NCBI GenBank assembly: GCA_016000195.1
Contig: JAECRO010000002.1
Span: forward strand, 129,602 to 161,638
Length of the DNA stretch: 32,037 nt
Origin: Burkholderiales bacterium
GTDB taxonomy: Bacteria > Pseudomonadota > Gammaproteobacteria > Burkholderiales > Burkholderiaceae_C
Direction: 5' to 3'
This document shows positions 8,262 through 17,153 of the stretch, in pieces. Every line of letters begins with the position of its first letter. Position 1 is the stretch's first letter. Position numbers and translations under genes: made by a program. Below the pieces are notes generated by a model, which saw only the letters and a list, made by a program, of their open reading frames with translations, made no database searches and had not been told where the DNA came from.

Positions 8262-9659
8262 GTGAAGCGCCATCCATACACCCACACCGCAGGCGCCAGA
8301 ACCTACCGCTTTCACGACCTGAAAGACCTCATGGCCAAGGCCACGCCGGCGCGCTCTGGCGACCTGCTGGCCGGCGTGGCCGCGCACAGCGCCGAGGAGC
8401 GCGCCGTGGCGCAGATGGCGCTGGCCGAGGTGCCGCTGGCGACCTTCCTGAACGAAGCGCTGGTGCCCTACGAAGCCGATGAAATCACCCGGCTGATCAT
8501 CGACACGCACGACGCGCTGGCCTTTGCGCCGGTCAGCCACCTGACGGTGGGCGACTTTCGCAACTGGCTGCTGGGCGACGCGGTGGACGGCGAGGCGCTG
8601 GCGGCGCTGGCACCGGGCATCACGCCCGAGATGGCGGCGGCCGTGAGCAAACTTATGCGCAACCAGGACTTGATTCTGGTTGCCAAAAAGTGCCGCGTCG
8701 TCACCCGGTTTCGCAACACGCTGGGCCTGCCGGGCCGCATGGCGACGCGCCTGCAGCCCAACCACCCGACCGACGACGCCAGCGGCATTGCCGCCAGCCT
8801 GCTCGACGGCCTGCTCTACGGCAGCGGCGACGCCGTGATCGGCATCAACCCGGCCACCGACAACGTGCCGCAGGTCATCAAACTGCTGACGATGCTTGAC
8901 GACATCATCAGCCAGTACGCCATTCCGACGCAGTCCTGCGTGCTGACCCACGTCACCAACACCATTGAAGCCATCCACCGGGGCGCGCCGGTGGATCTGG
9001 TGTTCCAGTCCATAGGCGGCACCGAGGCCACCAACCGCAGCTTTGGCGTGAGCCTGGCCCTGCTGGGCGAGGCGCGCAGCGCGGCCTTGTCGCTTGCGCG
9101 CGGAACGCTGGGCGACAACGTGATGTATTTCGAGACCGGCCAGGGCAGCGCGCTGTCGGCCCATGCCAATTTCGGCATGGACCAGCAAACCTGCGAGGCG
9201 CGCGCCTACGCCGTGGCGCGCCGCTTCAAGCCGCTGCTGGTGAACACCGTGGTCGGCTTCATCGGCCCTGAATATTTGTTTGACGGCAAGCAGATCATCC
9301 GCGCCGGGCTCGAAGACCATTTCTGCGCCAAGCTGCTCGGGCTGCCGATGGGCTGCGATGTCTGCTACACCAACCATGCCGAGGCCGACCAGAACGACAT
9401 GGACGTACTGCTGACGCTGCTCGGCGTGGCGGGCTGCAACTTCATCATGGGCATTCCGGGGTCGGACGACATCATGCTGAACTACCAGACGACTTCGTTC
9501 CACGACGCCCTGTATGCGCGCCGTGTGCTGGGGCTGCGGCCTGCGCCGGAATTCGAGGCATGGTTGCAGAAGATGGATATTTTCAGCCCGGACGCGCAGT
9601 TCCGGCTGAACCCGTCGCTGCCGCCGGCCTTTGGCAAGGCGCTGCTGCGCCTGCCTTGA
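8262..9659 (+). CDS. eutB: Ethanolamine ammonia-lyase, large subunit
   Basis: Catalytic subunit of the adenosylcobalamin-dependent lyase that converts ethanolamine to acetaldehyde and ammonia. 465 aa. It carries family blocks [22 protein letters not shown] (substrate Arg/Gln), [24 protein letters not shown] (active-site Glu), [16 protein letters not shown] and [12 protein letters not shown] (active-site Asp). The start is a GTG at 8262, which aligns the N-terminus with E. coli EutB; the ribosome site is weak, so coupling to eat is likely. No microcompartment genes and no cobalamin riboswitch are visible nearby. B12 or AdoCbl must come from elsewhere. Confidence 0.97.
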   Translation: MKRHPYTHTAGARTYRFHDLKDLMAKATPARSGDLLAGVAAHSAEERAVAQMALAEVPLATFLNEALVPYEADEITRLIIDTHDALAFAPVSHLTVGDFRNWLLGDAVDGEALAALAPGITPEMAAAVSKLMRNQDLILVAKKCRVVTRFRNTLGLPGRMATRLQPNHPTDDASGIAASLLDGLLYGSGDAVIGINPATDNVPQVIKLLTMLDDIISQYAIPTQSCVLTHVTNTIEAIHRGAPVDLVFQSIGGTEATNRSFGVSLALLGEARSAALSLARGTLGDNVMYFETGQGSALSAHANFGMDQQTCEARAYAVARRFKPLLVNTVVGFIGPEYLFDGKQIIRAGLEDHFCAKLLGLPMGCDVCYTNHAEADQNDMDVLLTLLGVAGCNFIMGIPGSDDIMLNYQTTSFHDALYARRVLGLRPAPEFEAWLQKMDIFSPDAQFRLNPSLPPAFGKALLRLP

Positions 9660-9682
9660 CGCCGGGAACAAAAAAACCCGCC

Positions 9683-10561
9683 ATGAACACGAAAGCCTCG
9701 CCCGTCACCGCCAATCCGTGGGAAACCCTGCGCCGGTTCACCGATGCGCGCATCGCACTGGGCCGGGCCGGGGTCAGCCTGCCGACGGCGGCGCACCTGG
9801 CGTTTCAGCTGGCCCATGCGCAGGCGCGCGACGCGGTGCTGGTGGCGCTCGATGTACCGAGTTTGCGTCAATCGCTCAGCGCGGTATCGGGCAAACAGCC
9901 CTGCCTGAGCCTGCACAGCGCCGCCGCCGACCGCACGGTCTATCTGCAACGCCCCGACCTGGGCAGGCGGCTTGACGAGGCTTCGCGCAAGACGCTGCAG
10001 GAATTGAAAGCCACCGGCCCTGAGGCAGGCGCGCGTCCCTTCGATGTGGCGTTCGTGGTGGTCGATGGCCTGTCGGCGCTGGCCATCATGCAACATGCCG
10101 CGCCCTTCCTTGGCGTGCTGCAGCGCCGGATCGCCGCTGAAAACTGGTCCGTCGCGCCCGTGTGCATCGCCAGCCAGGGGCGGGTCGCGATTGGCGACGA
10201 GGTGGGCGAACTGCTGGGCGCCAGGGCCGTCGTGGTGCTGATCGGCGAGCGGCCCGGCCTGAGTTCGCCCGACAGCATGGGCCTGTACCTGACCTGGATG
10301 CCGCGCGCCGGATTGCTCGATGACAGCCGCAACTGCATTTCCAACGTGCGCCCGGCCGGCCTGCGCTACGAGGACGCGGCCTACAAGCTGCACTATTTAC
10401 TGGCGCAGGCGCACAAGAGACAGTTGAGCGGCGTGGGCCTGAAAGACGAGACGCTGGCCGCCCCGCAATTGCAGGCGGCCATGCCCAAAAACTTCCTGCT
10501 CGACCATTCGCCCACGCTCGGCGTATCCGGCGTATCCGGCGCTTCCGGGCCGCAGGCTTGA
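9683..10561 (+). CDS. eutC: Ethanolamine ammonia-lyase, small subunit
   Basis: Partner of EutB, forming the cobalamin-binding part of the enzyme. 292 aa from the ATG at 9683, close to the family norm. Conserved text includes [68 protein letters not shown] and [11 protein letters not shown]. It starts 23 nt after the eutB stop; the frame is open further upstream, but that part overlaps eutB in another frame. The C-terminus carries a 9-bp tandem repeat (ggcgtatcc, 10520-10546) encoding Gly-Val-Ser repeats beyond the conserved domain. Acetaldehyde dehydrogenase is not encoded here. Confidence 0.96.
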   Translation: MNTKASPVTANPWETLRRFTDARIALGRAGVSLPTAAHLAFQLAHAQARDAVLVALDVPSLRQSLSAVSGKQPCLSLHSAAADRTVYLQRPDLGRRLDEASRKTLQELKATGPEAGARPFDVAFVVVDGLSALAIMQHAAPFLGVLQRRIAAENWSVAPVCIASQGRVAIGDEVGELLGARAVVVLIGERPGLSSPDSMGLYLTWMPRAGLLDDSRNCISNVRPAGLRYEDAAYKLHYLLAQAHKRQLSGVGLKDETLAAPQLQAAMPKNFLLDHSPTLGVSGVSGASGPQA

Positions 10562-10590
10562 GCCGCTCCGGCAAACCATAACTTTCTGCC

Positions 10591-10618
10591 CGTCATTCCC
10601 GCCTGCGCAGGAATGACG
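10591..10618. repeat. Short GC-rich inverted repeat after eutC (REP-like)
   Basis: CGTCATTCC at 10591-10599 pairs with GGAATGACG at 10610-10618 around a short GC-rich loop that itself contains a palindrome (CCTGCGCAGG). This CGTCATTCCCGC-type hairpin is a widespread bacterial repeat form. It follows eutC by 29 nt and may protect or end the eut transcript, but no U-run follows. Confidence 0.7.
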
Positions 10619-10657
10619 GAAGGGCTTGAGCCTTGCAAGCCAGACCTGGCCACTTTT

Positions 10658-10715
10658 TGCTACTTAATTCATAGCTGCTTGCGCATACCCCGCCTGCGCA
10701 AGAGGCATATTTGAT
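10658..10715 (+). repeat. Palindromic intergenic repeat, copy C
   Basis: GCTACTTAATTCATAGCTGC followed by TTGCGCATA...CTGCGCAAGAGGCATATTTGA. Same layout as the other copies: AT core flanked by GCTA/TAGC, then a pair of TGCGC arms, then a GGC-TTTTGA-like end. Sits between the eutC end and the stop of the ankyrin gene. Confidence 0.7.
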
Positions 10716-10717
10716 GC

Positions 10718-13474
10718 TCAATTTAAAGCGGATGCTACTTCCAGCTGGAAGATGATCGCCTCGAAATCTGCTTTCTCCCCCGTGCGGCGGTTTTGCCTGC
10801 GCATGTGAGCCTGCCAGCCGGGCAGATCCTCCAGCAGGTCTTTAGCCATCTTCAGAGGGGTATCGCCGGAAATATTGGGTTGCAGTGCAAGACTGGGGGA
10901 ATACTCAAGAATCAGCCGGACAGACTCTGGCTGTCCGAAGCGAACCGCTGTGTGCAGCGCCGTGTTTTGCTCATCCTTCGTGACCTTGACAACCCCTGGT
11001 TTGCGCTCCAGCACGATGGTCACGCATTCAGGAGAACGCCCGGATACCGATGAATGCAGAGCTGTCCGGCCGACATGATCCTGGGCATCCACATCTGACA
11101 GGGGCGCCAGCAGCCCGGTCAGTTGCGCATTGCCGTTGTCGGCGGCCAGCATCAACGGAGTCTGGCCTTTGAAATCGGCGATTTTTGCCTGTTCCGGCCA
11201 GGCCTGGATCAGCAGTTCAATGGCTTTGCGCCTGTTGAGAATGTGGCTCTCTACCTGTTTAAACGGTTCAACCAGGTGCAAGGGCAAATCAGCTTTGATC
11301 GCGGGCAGATTCTTCTCGGCCGTGTGAAGCATTTTCAACCACAGCAGCAGAACGCTGTCGCAGCGGGCATCCTTGAAGTTCGCCTTGCGCAGTTTTTTGG
11401 CATGTCGCTTCATCCAAAGCTGCAGCCCCTCCCAATTTGCCTCTTCAATCAGCCCAAAGGTTTCACCCAGCACTGTTTCCAAAACATCTTTTGTGAGCCT
11501 TTCTTCTCGCTCGAAGCCGGGATAGGGGTGATAAAGATCAGTCCAGAAAAAATCCTCGCACAACATCGCCGCGTCCTCAAAGGAAACCTGGCCGTCAGGA
11601 AATATGTCAAACCACAACATGCTCCGGTAATAAGGCTCGTGGCTCCATGGCATAAAACCCTCCACGGCAATTGCGGTCGCCCAGCCGTCACGGGCAATTT
11701 CTCCACGCACCGCACCAAAACCCCGCTCCGAGCAGGCTGCCAGCGCATCCTTGAAATCCTTGGATGCTCCCTTGAAGTCGTTTTGCATCAGCCGGTGCTT
11801 GGCCCGCAGGCGCAGCAAGGGCGCTTTCCATTCTTCGTAGCCCTGGCTGTTGGCCTCGGCCTCGTCAAGCGAGGACTGCACGCGTTGCTGAATATCCTTC
11901 GGACGCTGTTTGGGTTCGCCATTGAGCAGAAAGCTCAGTTCCAGCACCAGCGGGCCGACGGCCTGCCCCGGAGTTGTCGCCAATTCGCGCATCCGCTTGA
12001 TCGCCATGGCCCGCGCATTCGGAGACACAGTTTTTTCGTGTGCGAACTGGCTGAGCACCCAGTAGCTTGGCTCGGCCTCCAGCGCCCGCCACGGGGAAGC
12101 GCGGCGAACCTTTTCAATCAATCCAATGAGGCGAAGATCCTCCTCAAGTTCTTGTTGAAGAGACAGGCAACGACGCTCAATAACTGCCTTGGCATCCGCC
12201 CCCATTTCACCGATTTCACCCGGTTCGCCTGGTTCACCCAGCGCAACCAGGTCTTCCAGCGGGCTATCTGCGTTGATGGCCATGAACTTTCGGGTCAGCC
12301 TTTGCGCCAGTTCCAGGTATGCCGTTTCCTTGCGCGACGGCACGATGGACAGCAGCAAGTCTGCCTTGTCCCAAGGTGCCAGACGAGCTTCAAACCAGGC
12401 ATCTTCCTCTTCAACGGTGCCGGCGTTTTGATAAGCGCCAATCGTCAGGTTGTAGATGCTCTGGAACAGGGGAATCAGTTGAAGCAGCTTGTTTTGGGCC
12501 GGGTCGGCGCAGCCTGGTTCGATGTTCTCCCCGCACAGGGTTTTCAGCAGACGCTTGTAGCCGTCCTGCGCCATGCGCGCTACTCGCAGACGCTGGCGGA
12601 TGACGTGCATGCACGGCCTGGCATAGCGCAAGGCGATCAGGCGGACAAATTCCTGCTTTTCGTCTTCTGGCGCATTGCCGTTCAAGACCGGCTCCAGCCG
12701 CTTCGCTGACATCGGGATTTGGTGCCGCAGCGTTTCGGTAATCAGGCCTTTGCGCAAGACCAGCGCTACAGCAGCCTGAAACTGCGCTTCAAGGGTCAGG
12801 CTTTCGTCACGCAGGAAAACGCCTGCAAAATTCAAGGGTGCGTCTTCAGGAAACAGTTCTTCGATTTTTTCGGCACTTTGCGGCCCCGTGCCCTTGCGCC
12901 AGTTTTGAAGGGTACGTACCAAGTTCGAGTCTGGATTTTCACGCACCGTTTTTTTTCCAAGCACTTTGTCAAGCCCTTGCAAGGAAGGTGCATCCAGCAA
13001 GTCCAGCAGCCAGTCGATAACCTGCGGCACTGGCAAAGTCAGCGTGCCGTTTACCCTGTCCCACAGGGGCAGGAACCAGAACTCGCCGCCGGGCATGCCG
13101 GCATCAAAAGGTATTCCGCGTTGCTGGCCTGCCAAGTCCCAGAAAGCCAGCCTGCGCGCCAGCCACGGTACATAGGCATAGGCCAGAAAATGCCACAAAA
13201 CCTGCTGCCCGCTGGCGTTGCCGGTCCAGGTCTTCAGTTCGAGGTTTTTGTGAAAGTTCGCCCATTCCAGGCAGTTGGTCATGGCATCTCGGCATGCTTG
13301 CTCGTCCATGTCCAGGGACTTGAAAACCGCATGGAGCATCTCCCTAGTCATTTCTATGTGATGTTCCAGCCGCATACCCTGCGCGGCGAACTTCTTCTTC
13401 CGGGCGTCACGCTCCAGGCCAAGACTTTGGTGAACTTCAAGAAGGATGTTTTCAAAAGAGGGAAGAAGCGCCAT
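10718..13474 (-). CDS. Large orphan protein with C-terminal ankyrin repeats
   Basis: 918 residues from the ATG at 13474 (MALLPSFENILLEVHQSL, AAGG upstream). The frame is open to 13567, but that leader would be encoded by one arm of a DNA inverted repeat. Only residues 766-885 are recognisable: three to four ankyrin repeats (GQTPLMLAADNGNAQLTGLL, GRTALHSSVSGRS, NTALHTAVRFGQPESVRLIL, GDTPLKMAKDLL), which normally bind proteins. The rest looks all-helical. Residues 183-209 (NLVRTLQNWRKGTGPQSAEK) weakly resemble a DNA-binding HTH; residues about 560-600 look TPR-like; near 412-424 there is a Gly-Glu-X run from 9-bp DNA repeats. No signal peptide, membrane span or enzyme motif seen. Function unknown. 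Confidence 0.85.
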   Translation of the reverse strand: MALLPSFENILLEVHQSLGLERDARKKKFAAQGMRLEHHIEMTREMLHAVFKSLDMDEQACRDAMTNCLEWANFHKNLELKTWTGNASGQQVLWHFLAYAYVPWLARRLAFWDLAGQQRGIPFDAGMPGGEFWFLPLWDRVNGTLTLPVPQVIDWLLDLLDAPSLQGLDKVLGKKTVRENPDSNLVRTLQNWRKGTGPQSAEKIEELFPEDAPLNFAGVFLRDESLTLEAQFQAAVALVLRKGLITETLRHQIPMSAKRLEPVLNGNAPEDEKQEFVRLIALRYARPCMHVIRQRLRVARMAQDGYKRLLKTLCGENIEPGCADPAQNKLLQLIPLFQSIYNLTIGAYQNAGTVEEEDAWFEARLAPWDKADLLLSIVPSRKETAYLELAQRLTRKFMAINADSPLEDLVALGEPGEPGEIGEMGADAKAVIERRCLSLQQELEEDLRLIGLIEKVRRASPWRALEAEPSYWVLSQFAHEKTVSPNARAMAIKRMRELATTPGQAVGPLVLELSFLLNGEPKQRPKDIQQRVQSSLDEAEANSQGYEEWKAPLLRLRAKHRLMQNDFKGASKDFKDALAACSERGFGAVRGEIARDGWATAIAVEGFMPWSHEPYYRSMLWFDIFPDGQVSFEDAAMLCEDFFWTDLYHPYPGFEREERLTKDVLETVLGETFGLIEEANWEGLQLWMKRHAKKLRKANFKDARCDSVLLLWLKMLHTAEKNLPAIKADLPLHLVEPFKQVESHILNRRKAIELLIQAWPEQAKIADFKGQTPLMLAADNGNAQLTGLLAPLSDVDAQDHVGRTALHSSVSGRSPECVTIVLERKPGVVKVTKDEQNTALHTAVRFGQPESVRLILEYSPSLALQPNISGDTPLKMAKDLLEDLPGWQAHMRRQNRRTGEKADFEAIIFQLEVASALN

Positions 13475-13532
13475 GGCAATTGCCTTGTTGTTGATGAAGC
13501 ATGGATCATCCCCCGCCACCCTCGCGAAAGCC

Positions 13533-13616
13533 ACGAAAAATGCCGCATACCCCCTCTTCCTGAGCATCAGCTACGAATTGCACGCCGAAGCAGAGGGGGT
13601 GTACGGCATTTTTCGT
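13533..13616. repeat. Long imperfect inverted repeat (25-bp arms) upstream of the ankyrin gene
   Basis: The left arm, 13533-13557, and the right arm, 13592-13616, are reverse complements at 23 of 25 positions (core ACGAAAAATGCCG, then four bases with two mismatches, then CCCCCTCT), around a 34-bp spacer. It lies between the ankyrin gene (-) and the small gene at 13738 (+). It could be a MITE-like element or a regulatory cruciform/RNA hairpin. No target-site duplication was recognised. Confidence 0.8.
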
Positions 13617-13737
13617 TGTTGAACCCACCCTAAAACGCCAGACTACCCCCATCGAATGCAAAACCGCATCCGATCCTGTCCGGGGCAGCCCTCACACCCC
13701 AGACACGGAATTCTTGAGGATGATCTGGAGCAACAGC

Positions 13738-13821
13738 ATGAGCAATCAACCCAACTGGCCAAGCAAGCAGGAAGACCAGAAATCAGGCGGCGGACGCGAC
13801 AACAACGCGCCAAGGAAGTAA
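13738..13821 (+). CDS. 27-residue hydrophilic small protein
   Basis: ATG at 13738 with GGAG 8 nt upstream and TAA at 13819-13821. The product is Gln/Asn/Lys/Gly-rich (starts MSNQPNWPSKQEDQ, ends NNAPRK), with no hydrophobic segment. A strong rho-independent terminator begins 9 nt after the stop, so this is a monocistronic transcript of its own. Similar tiny SNQ-starting hydrophilic proteins are known to me from related bacteria, but I cannot name a function. It could alternatively be part of a small regulatory RNA. Confidence 0.6.
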   Translation: MSNQPNWPSKQEDQKSGGGRDNNAPRK

Positions 13822-13829
13822 CCAGAGCA

Positions 13830-13868
13830 CCGACAGGCGTTCAGTCATGAATGCCTGCCGGTTTTTTT
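13830..13868 (+). terminator. Rho-independent terminator of the 27-residue gene
   Basis: CAGGCGTTCA pairs with TGAATGCCTG (one G-U) around GTCA, extended by flanking C/G pairs, and is followed by GTTTTTTT. Oriented on the plus strand. Confidence 0.9.
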
Positions 13869-13903
13869 CATGCCCTGTCCGCAACCCAATCCGATAACTC
13901 CCC

Positions 13904-14185
13904 ATGTTGAAAACCAAAATCATTCTCACGGCGCTACTTTCCTTTTCCCTTCTTTCCCTGACCGCCTGCGGCTCGCCCGGCCCCAAATATAAAAATGTCC
14001 GCTCCTTCAGCGAAGGCCTGGCGCCGGTGCAGGCGCAAACCGGCCGCTGGGGTTTCATCAATGAGCGGCAGGAATGGGTGATTCAGCCACGCTTTGAAGA
14101 CGCCAAGGAGTTTCAGGGCGGCAAGGCGGCCGTTCGGCAGAACAGCAAATGGGGCTTCATCAACAAGCGCGGTGAGTGGCTTTGA
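13904..14185 (+). CDS. Short WG-repeat lipoprotein
   Basis: 93 residues. Residues 1-22 are a lipoprotein signal (hydrophobic run, lipobox LTAC with C22 as the lipidated cysteine). Two WG-type repeats follow (GRWGFINERQEWVIQPRFED at about 47-66 and KWGFINKRGEW at the end). WG-repeat proteins usually carry many repeats; with only one and a half this one is short or C-terminally truncated. Role unknown; surface or periplasmic location expected. Follows the terminator of the small gene, and is 15 bp ahead of a HicA-like gene. Confidence 0.75.
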   Translation: MLKTKIILTALLSFSLLSLTACGSPGPKYKNVRSFSEGLAPVQAQTGRWGFINERQEWVIQPRFEDAKEFQGGKAAVRQNSKWGFINKRGEWL

Positions 14186-14200
14186 AGCCGGTGCAGCGCC

Positions 14201-14404
14201 ATGAAATACTGCGCTTGCAAGGACATCAATAGCTTGATCCGAGTGCTGGCCCGGCAAGGATGGTCATTTTGCCGAGGGGGCAAGCACGGGAAATTACGCG
14301 TTCCTTCCGGAAAGCGGACTTTGACCGTTCCCACTTCTCCGAGCGATCACCGTGCATTTCTGAATTTCAGAAGTGACGTGCATCGCGCGATGTTGTTGAT
14401 TTAG
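14201..14404 (+). CDS. HicA-like small protein, no partner antitoxin
   Basis: 67 residues with the layout of the HicA mRNA-interferase fold: DINSLIRVLARQGWSF (helix), GGKHGKLRVPSG with H29 where HicA has its catalytic His, then a strand TLTVPTSPS and a C-terminal helix. The usual GSHH motif is replaced by GGKHG, so it is a divergent member. No hicB-type gene follows: the next gene (alaS) is convergent 49 bp away. It may be an orphan, a remnant, or a dsRNA-binding protein of another role. Confidence 0.5.
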   Translation: MKYCACKDINSLIRVLARQGWSFCRGGKHGKLRVPSGKRTLTVPTSPSDHRAFLNFRSDVHRAMLLI

Positions 14405-14453
14405 AGCGTAATTTCTCTGACTTACAAGTCGCCTTCAGGTGGTTTTTTGCTGG

Positions 14454-17078
14454 TCACAGCTTGGCGCTGACCCAGCCCAGCACGCTGTCCAGCGCCGCAT
14501 TCAGGTTTGACGCATCGGTGCCGCCGGCCATCGCCATGTCGGCCTTGCCGCCGCCCTTGCCGCCGACCTGGCCGGCGACGAAGTTGACCAGCTCGCCGGC
14601 CTTGACCTTGGCCGTGCTGTCGTTCGTCACGCCGGCGGCGATCTGCACCTTGCCGCCATCGACGGCGGCCAGCACGATGACCGCCGTTTTCAGCTTGTCT
14701 TTCAGCTTGTCCATGGTCTCGCGCAGGGTCTTGGCGTCCGCGCCTTCGAGCCGGGCGGCCAGCACCTTGAGCCCCTTGACATCGACCGCCTGCAGCATCA
14801 GCTCGTCGCCCTGCGACGAAGCCAGCTTGCCCTTGAGCGCGGCGACTTCCTTTTCCAGCGATTTGACCTGGTCGAGCACCTGGCCAATGCGGTTTTGCAA
14901 CTCGGACGGGCTGGCCTTGAGCGTGCCGGCGGCGGCCTGCACGGTCGATTCGAGCGACTGCAGATAAGCCAGCGCGTTCTGGCCCGTCACGGCCTCGACG
15001 CGGCGCACGCCTGAGGCCACGCCGCTCTCGGCCACGATCTTGAACAGGCCGATGTCGCCGGTGCGGCCGACGTGCGTGCCGCCGCACAGTTCCTTGCTTG
15101 AACCGATGCTCAGCACGCGCACGGAGTCGCCGTATTTTTCGCCGAACAGCATCATCGCGCCGGTTTTCTGCGCCGCTTCCAGGTCCATTTCGCTGGCGTC
15201 GGTGGCGCTGTTGGCGAGGATTTCGGCATTCACGCGGACTTCGACCTCGCGGATTTGCGCGTCGGTCATGGGCGCGTTGTGCGCAAAGTCAAAACGCGTG
15301 CGCTCGGCGTTGACCAGGCTGCCCTTTTGCTGGACATGCGCGCCCAGCACTTCGCGCAAGGCCTTGTGCATCAGATGGGTGGCGCTGTGGTTGCGCACGG
15401 TGGCGGCGCGCACGGCGGCATTGACGCGGGCGCTGACATGGTCGCCCACGTTGAGCGTGCCTTCGGCCAGCGTGCCGTGGTGGCCGTACACATCGGCCTT
15501 GATCTTGAGCGTGTCGCTGACGGCGAAACGGGCCGAGCCGCTGATGAGTTCGCCCTCGTCGCCGGCCTGGCCGCCGCTTTCGGCGTAAAACGGCGTCGTG
15601 TCCAGCACGATCACGCCGTTTTGACCGGCTTTTAGTGCTGCTACGCTTGTCCCGTCTGCATAGATTGCTATGATTTTTGATGTTTCCTGCAGATGCTCGT
15701 AGCCCGTGAAGACGTTGCTGCTGCCGCTGTAGTCGAGGGCGCGGTCCATCTTGAACTTGCCTGCGGCACGGGCCTGGGCTTTTTGCTTGTCCATGGCGAC
15801 CGCAAAACCGGCTTCGTCCACGCTCAGGCCACGCTCGCGGCACACGTCAGCCGACAAGTCGAGCGGAAAACCGTAGGTGTCGTGCAGCTTGAAAGCCACG
15901 TCGCCGGGCAGCACCTTGACGCCATCGGCCAGCGCGGCATCCAGAATCTGCATGCCGGTTTCCAGCGTCTCGAAGAAGCGCTCTTCCTCGGCCTTCAAGA
16001 CCTCGGTGATGCGCTGCGCATCGGCGGCCAGGCGCGGATAGGCGTCGCCCATCAGCCCGGCCAAGTCGGCCACCAGCTTGTGGAAAAACGGCGTTTTCTT
16101 GCCCAGCAAATAGCCGTGGCGGATCGCGCGGCGGATGATGCGGCGCTGCACATAGCCGCGTCCTTCGTTCGACGGATTCACGCCGTCGCTGACCAAAAAC
16201 GCCGTGGCGCGGATATGGTCGGCAATCACGCGCAGGCTCTTGTGGCCCAGGTCGGCTTCGCCGGTTTCGCGCGAAGCGGCCTTGATGAGCGCATCGAAAA
16301 TGTCGATTTCGTAGTTGCTGTGCACATGTTGCAGGATGGCGGCCAGCCGCTCCAGCCCCATGCCGGTATCGACGCAGGGAGCGGGCAGCGGACGCGTCGA
16401 GCCGTCTTCGGCCATGTTGAACTGCATGAACACGTTGTTCCAGATTTCGATGAAGCGGTCGCCGTCTTCGTCGGGGCTGCCGGGCGGGCCGCCGGGAATG
16501 TGATCGCCGTGGTCGTAGAAAATTTCAGAACAAGGGCCGCACGGGCCAGTGTCGGCCATCATCCAGAAATTGTCGGACTTGTAGCGCCCGCCCTTGTTGT
16601 CGCCGATGCGGATCACGCGGTCTGCGGGCAGGCCGATTTCTTTCGTCCAGATGTCGTAGGCTTCGTCGTCTTCTTCATAGACGGTGGCCAGCAGGCGGTC
16701 GGCGGGCAGTTTGTAGACTTCGGTCAGCAGCTCCCACGCCCATTTCAGCGACTCGCGCTTGAAGTAGTCGCCAAAGCTCCAGTTGCCCAGCATCTCGAAA
16801 AACGTGTGGTGGCGCGCGGTGTAACCAACGTTTTCCAGGTCGTTGTGCTTGCCGCCAGCACGCAAACAAGCCTGCACCGACGTGGCGCGCACATACGGGC
16901 GCTTGTCCACGCCCAGGAACACGTCCTTGAACTGGACCATGCCGGAGTTGGTGAACATCAGCGTCGGGTCGTTGCCCGGCACCAGCGAGCTGGACGGCAC
17001 CACGGTATGACCCCTGGCGGCGAAGAAATCGAGGAAGGTCTTGCGGATGTCGGCGACGGTGAAAACGGGTGTGCTCAT
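14454..17078 (-). CDS. alaS: Alanyl-tRNA synthetase
   Basis: Charges tRNA-Ala with alanine. 874 aa (E. coli 876). Class II catalytic core at the N-terminus ([37 protein letters not shown]). The editing domain has the zinc/catalytic residues of HNSATHLMH and CGGTH, and the C-terminal domain ends in LGWVSAKL. The ATG at 17078 gives the normal MST-type start. Oddity: codons within 15617-15680 are AT-richer than their surroundings (ATA, ACA, GTA, CTA) and resemble the intergenic repeat family, although the encoded segment has the same length as in E. coli AlaRS, so it is not a simple insertion. Confidence 0.98.
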   Translation of the reverse strand: MSTPVFTVADIRKTFLDFFAARGHTVVPSSSLVPGNDPTLMFTNSGMVQFKDVFLGVDKRPYVRATSVQACLRAGGKHNDLENVGYTARHHTFFEMLGNWSFGDYFKRESLKWAWELLTEVYKLPADRLLATVYEEDDEAYDIWTKEIGLPADRVIRIGDNKGGRYKSDNFWMMADTGPCGPCSEIFYDHGDHIPGGPPGSPDEDGDRFIEIWNNVFMQFNMAEDGSTRPLPAPCVDTGMGLERLAAILQHVHSNYEIDIFDALIKAASRETGEADLGHKSLRVIADHIRATAFLVSDGVNPSNEGRGYVQRRIIRRAIRHGYLLGKKTPFFHKLVADLAGLMGDAYPRLAADAQRITEVLKAEEERFFETLETGMQILDAALADGVKVLPGDVAFKLHDTYGFPLDLSADVCRERGLSVDEAGFAVAMDKQKAQARAAGKFKMDRALDYSGSSNVFTGYEHLQETSKIIAIYADGTSVAALKAGQNGVIVLDTTPFYAESGGQAGDEGELISGSARFAVSDTLKIKADVYGHHGTLAEGTLNVGDHVSARVNAAVRAATVRNHSATHLMHKALREVLGAHVQQKGSLVNAERTRFDFAHNAPMTDAQIREVEVRVNAEILANSATDASEMDLEAAQKTGAMMLFGEKYGDSVRVLSIGSSKELCGGTHVGRTGDIGLFKIVAESGVASGVRRVEAVTGQNALAYLQSLESTVQAAAGTLKASPSELQNRIGQVLDQVKSLEKEVAALKGKLASSQGDELMLQAVDVKGLKVLAARLEGADAKTLRETMDKLKDKLKTAVIVLAAVDGGKVQIAAGVTNDSTAKVKAGELVNFVAGQVGGKGGGKADMAMAGGTDASNLNAALDSVLGWVSAKL
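15617..15680 (-). repeat. Possible degenerate palindromic repeat within alaS
   Basis: Minus strand reads CAAAAATCATAGC, then GGGACAAGCGTAGCAG, then AAAAGCCGGTCAAAA, echoing the AT core, GC arm and GGC-TTTTGA end of the intergenic repeat copies. In frame with alaS, encoding about 20 residues around [17 protein letters not shown]. Resemblance by eye only. Confidence 0.3.
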
Positions 17079-17153
17079 GGGGTGGGGTCAACTCTCAGGA
17101 AATGGCGTAAAACAGGGTGTCAGGCAACTGCGCGTGCAGGCAAGCCGATGATT

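Noticed and set aside
8244..8262. Possible cobalamin riboswitch for the B12-dependent eut genes
   Set aside because: Neither this 18-nt gap nor the eat leader has room for, or motifs of, a B12-box riboswitch.
6858..9671. A 937-residue open frame on the minus strand
   Set aside because: It lies opposite eat and eutB, is rich in His/Arg/Gly/Gln, and matches no protein type. It is an antisense shadow of G+C-rich coding DNA.
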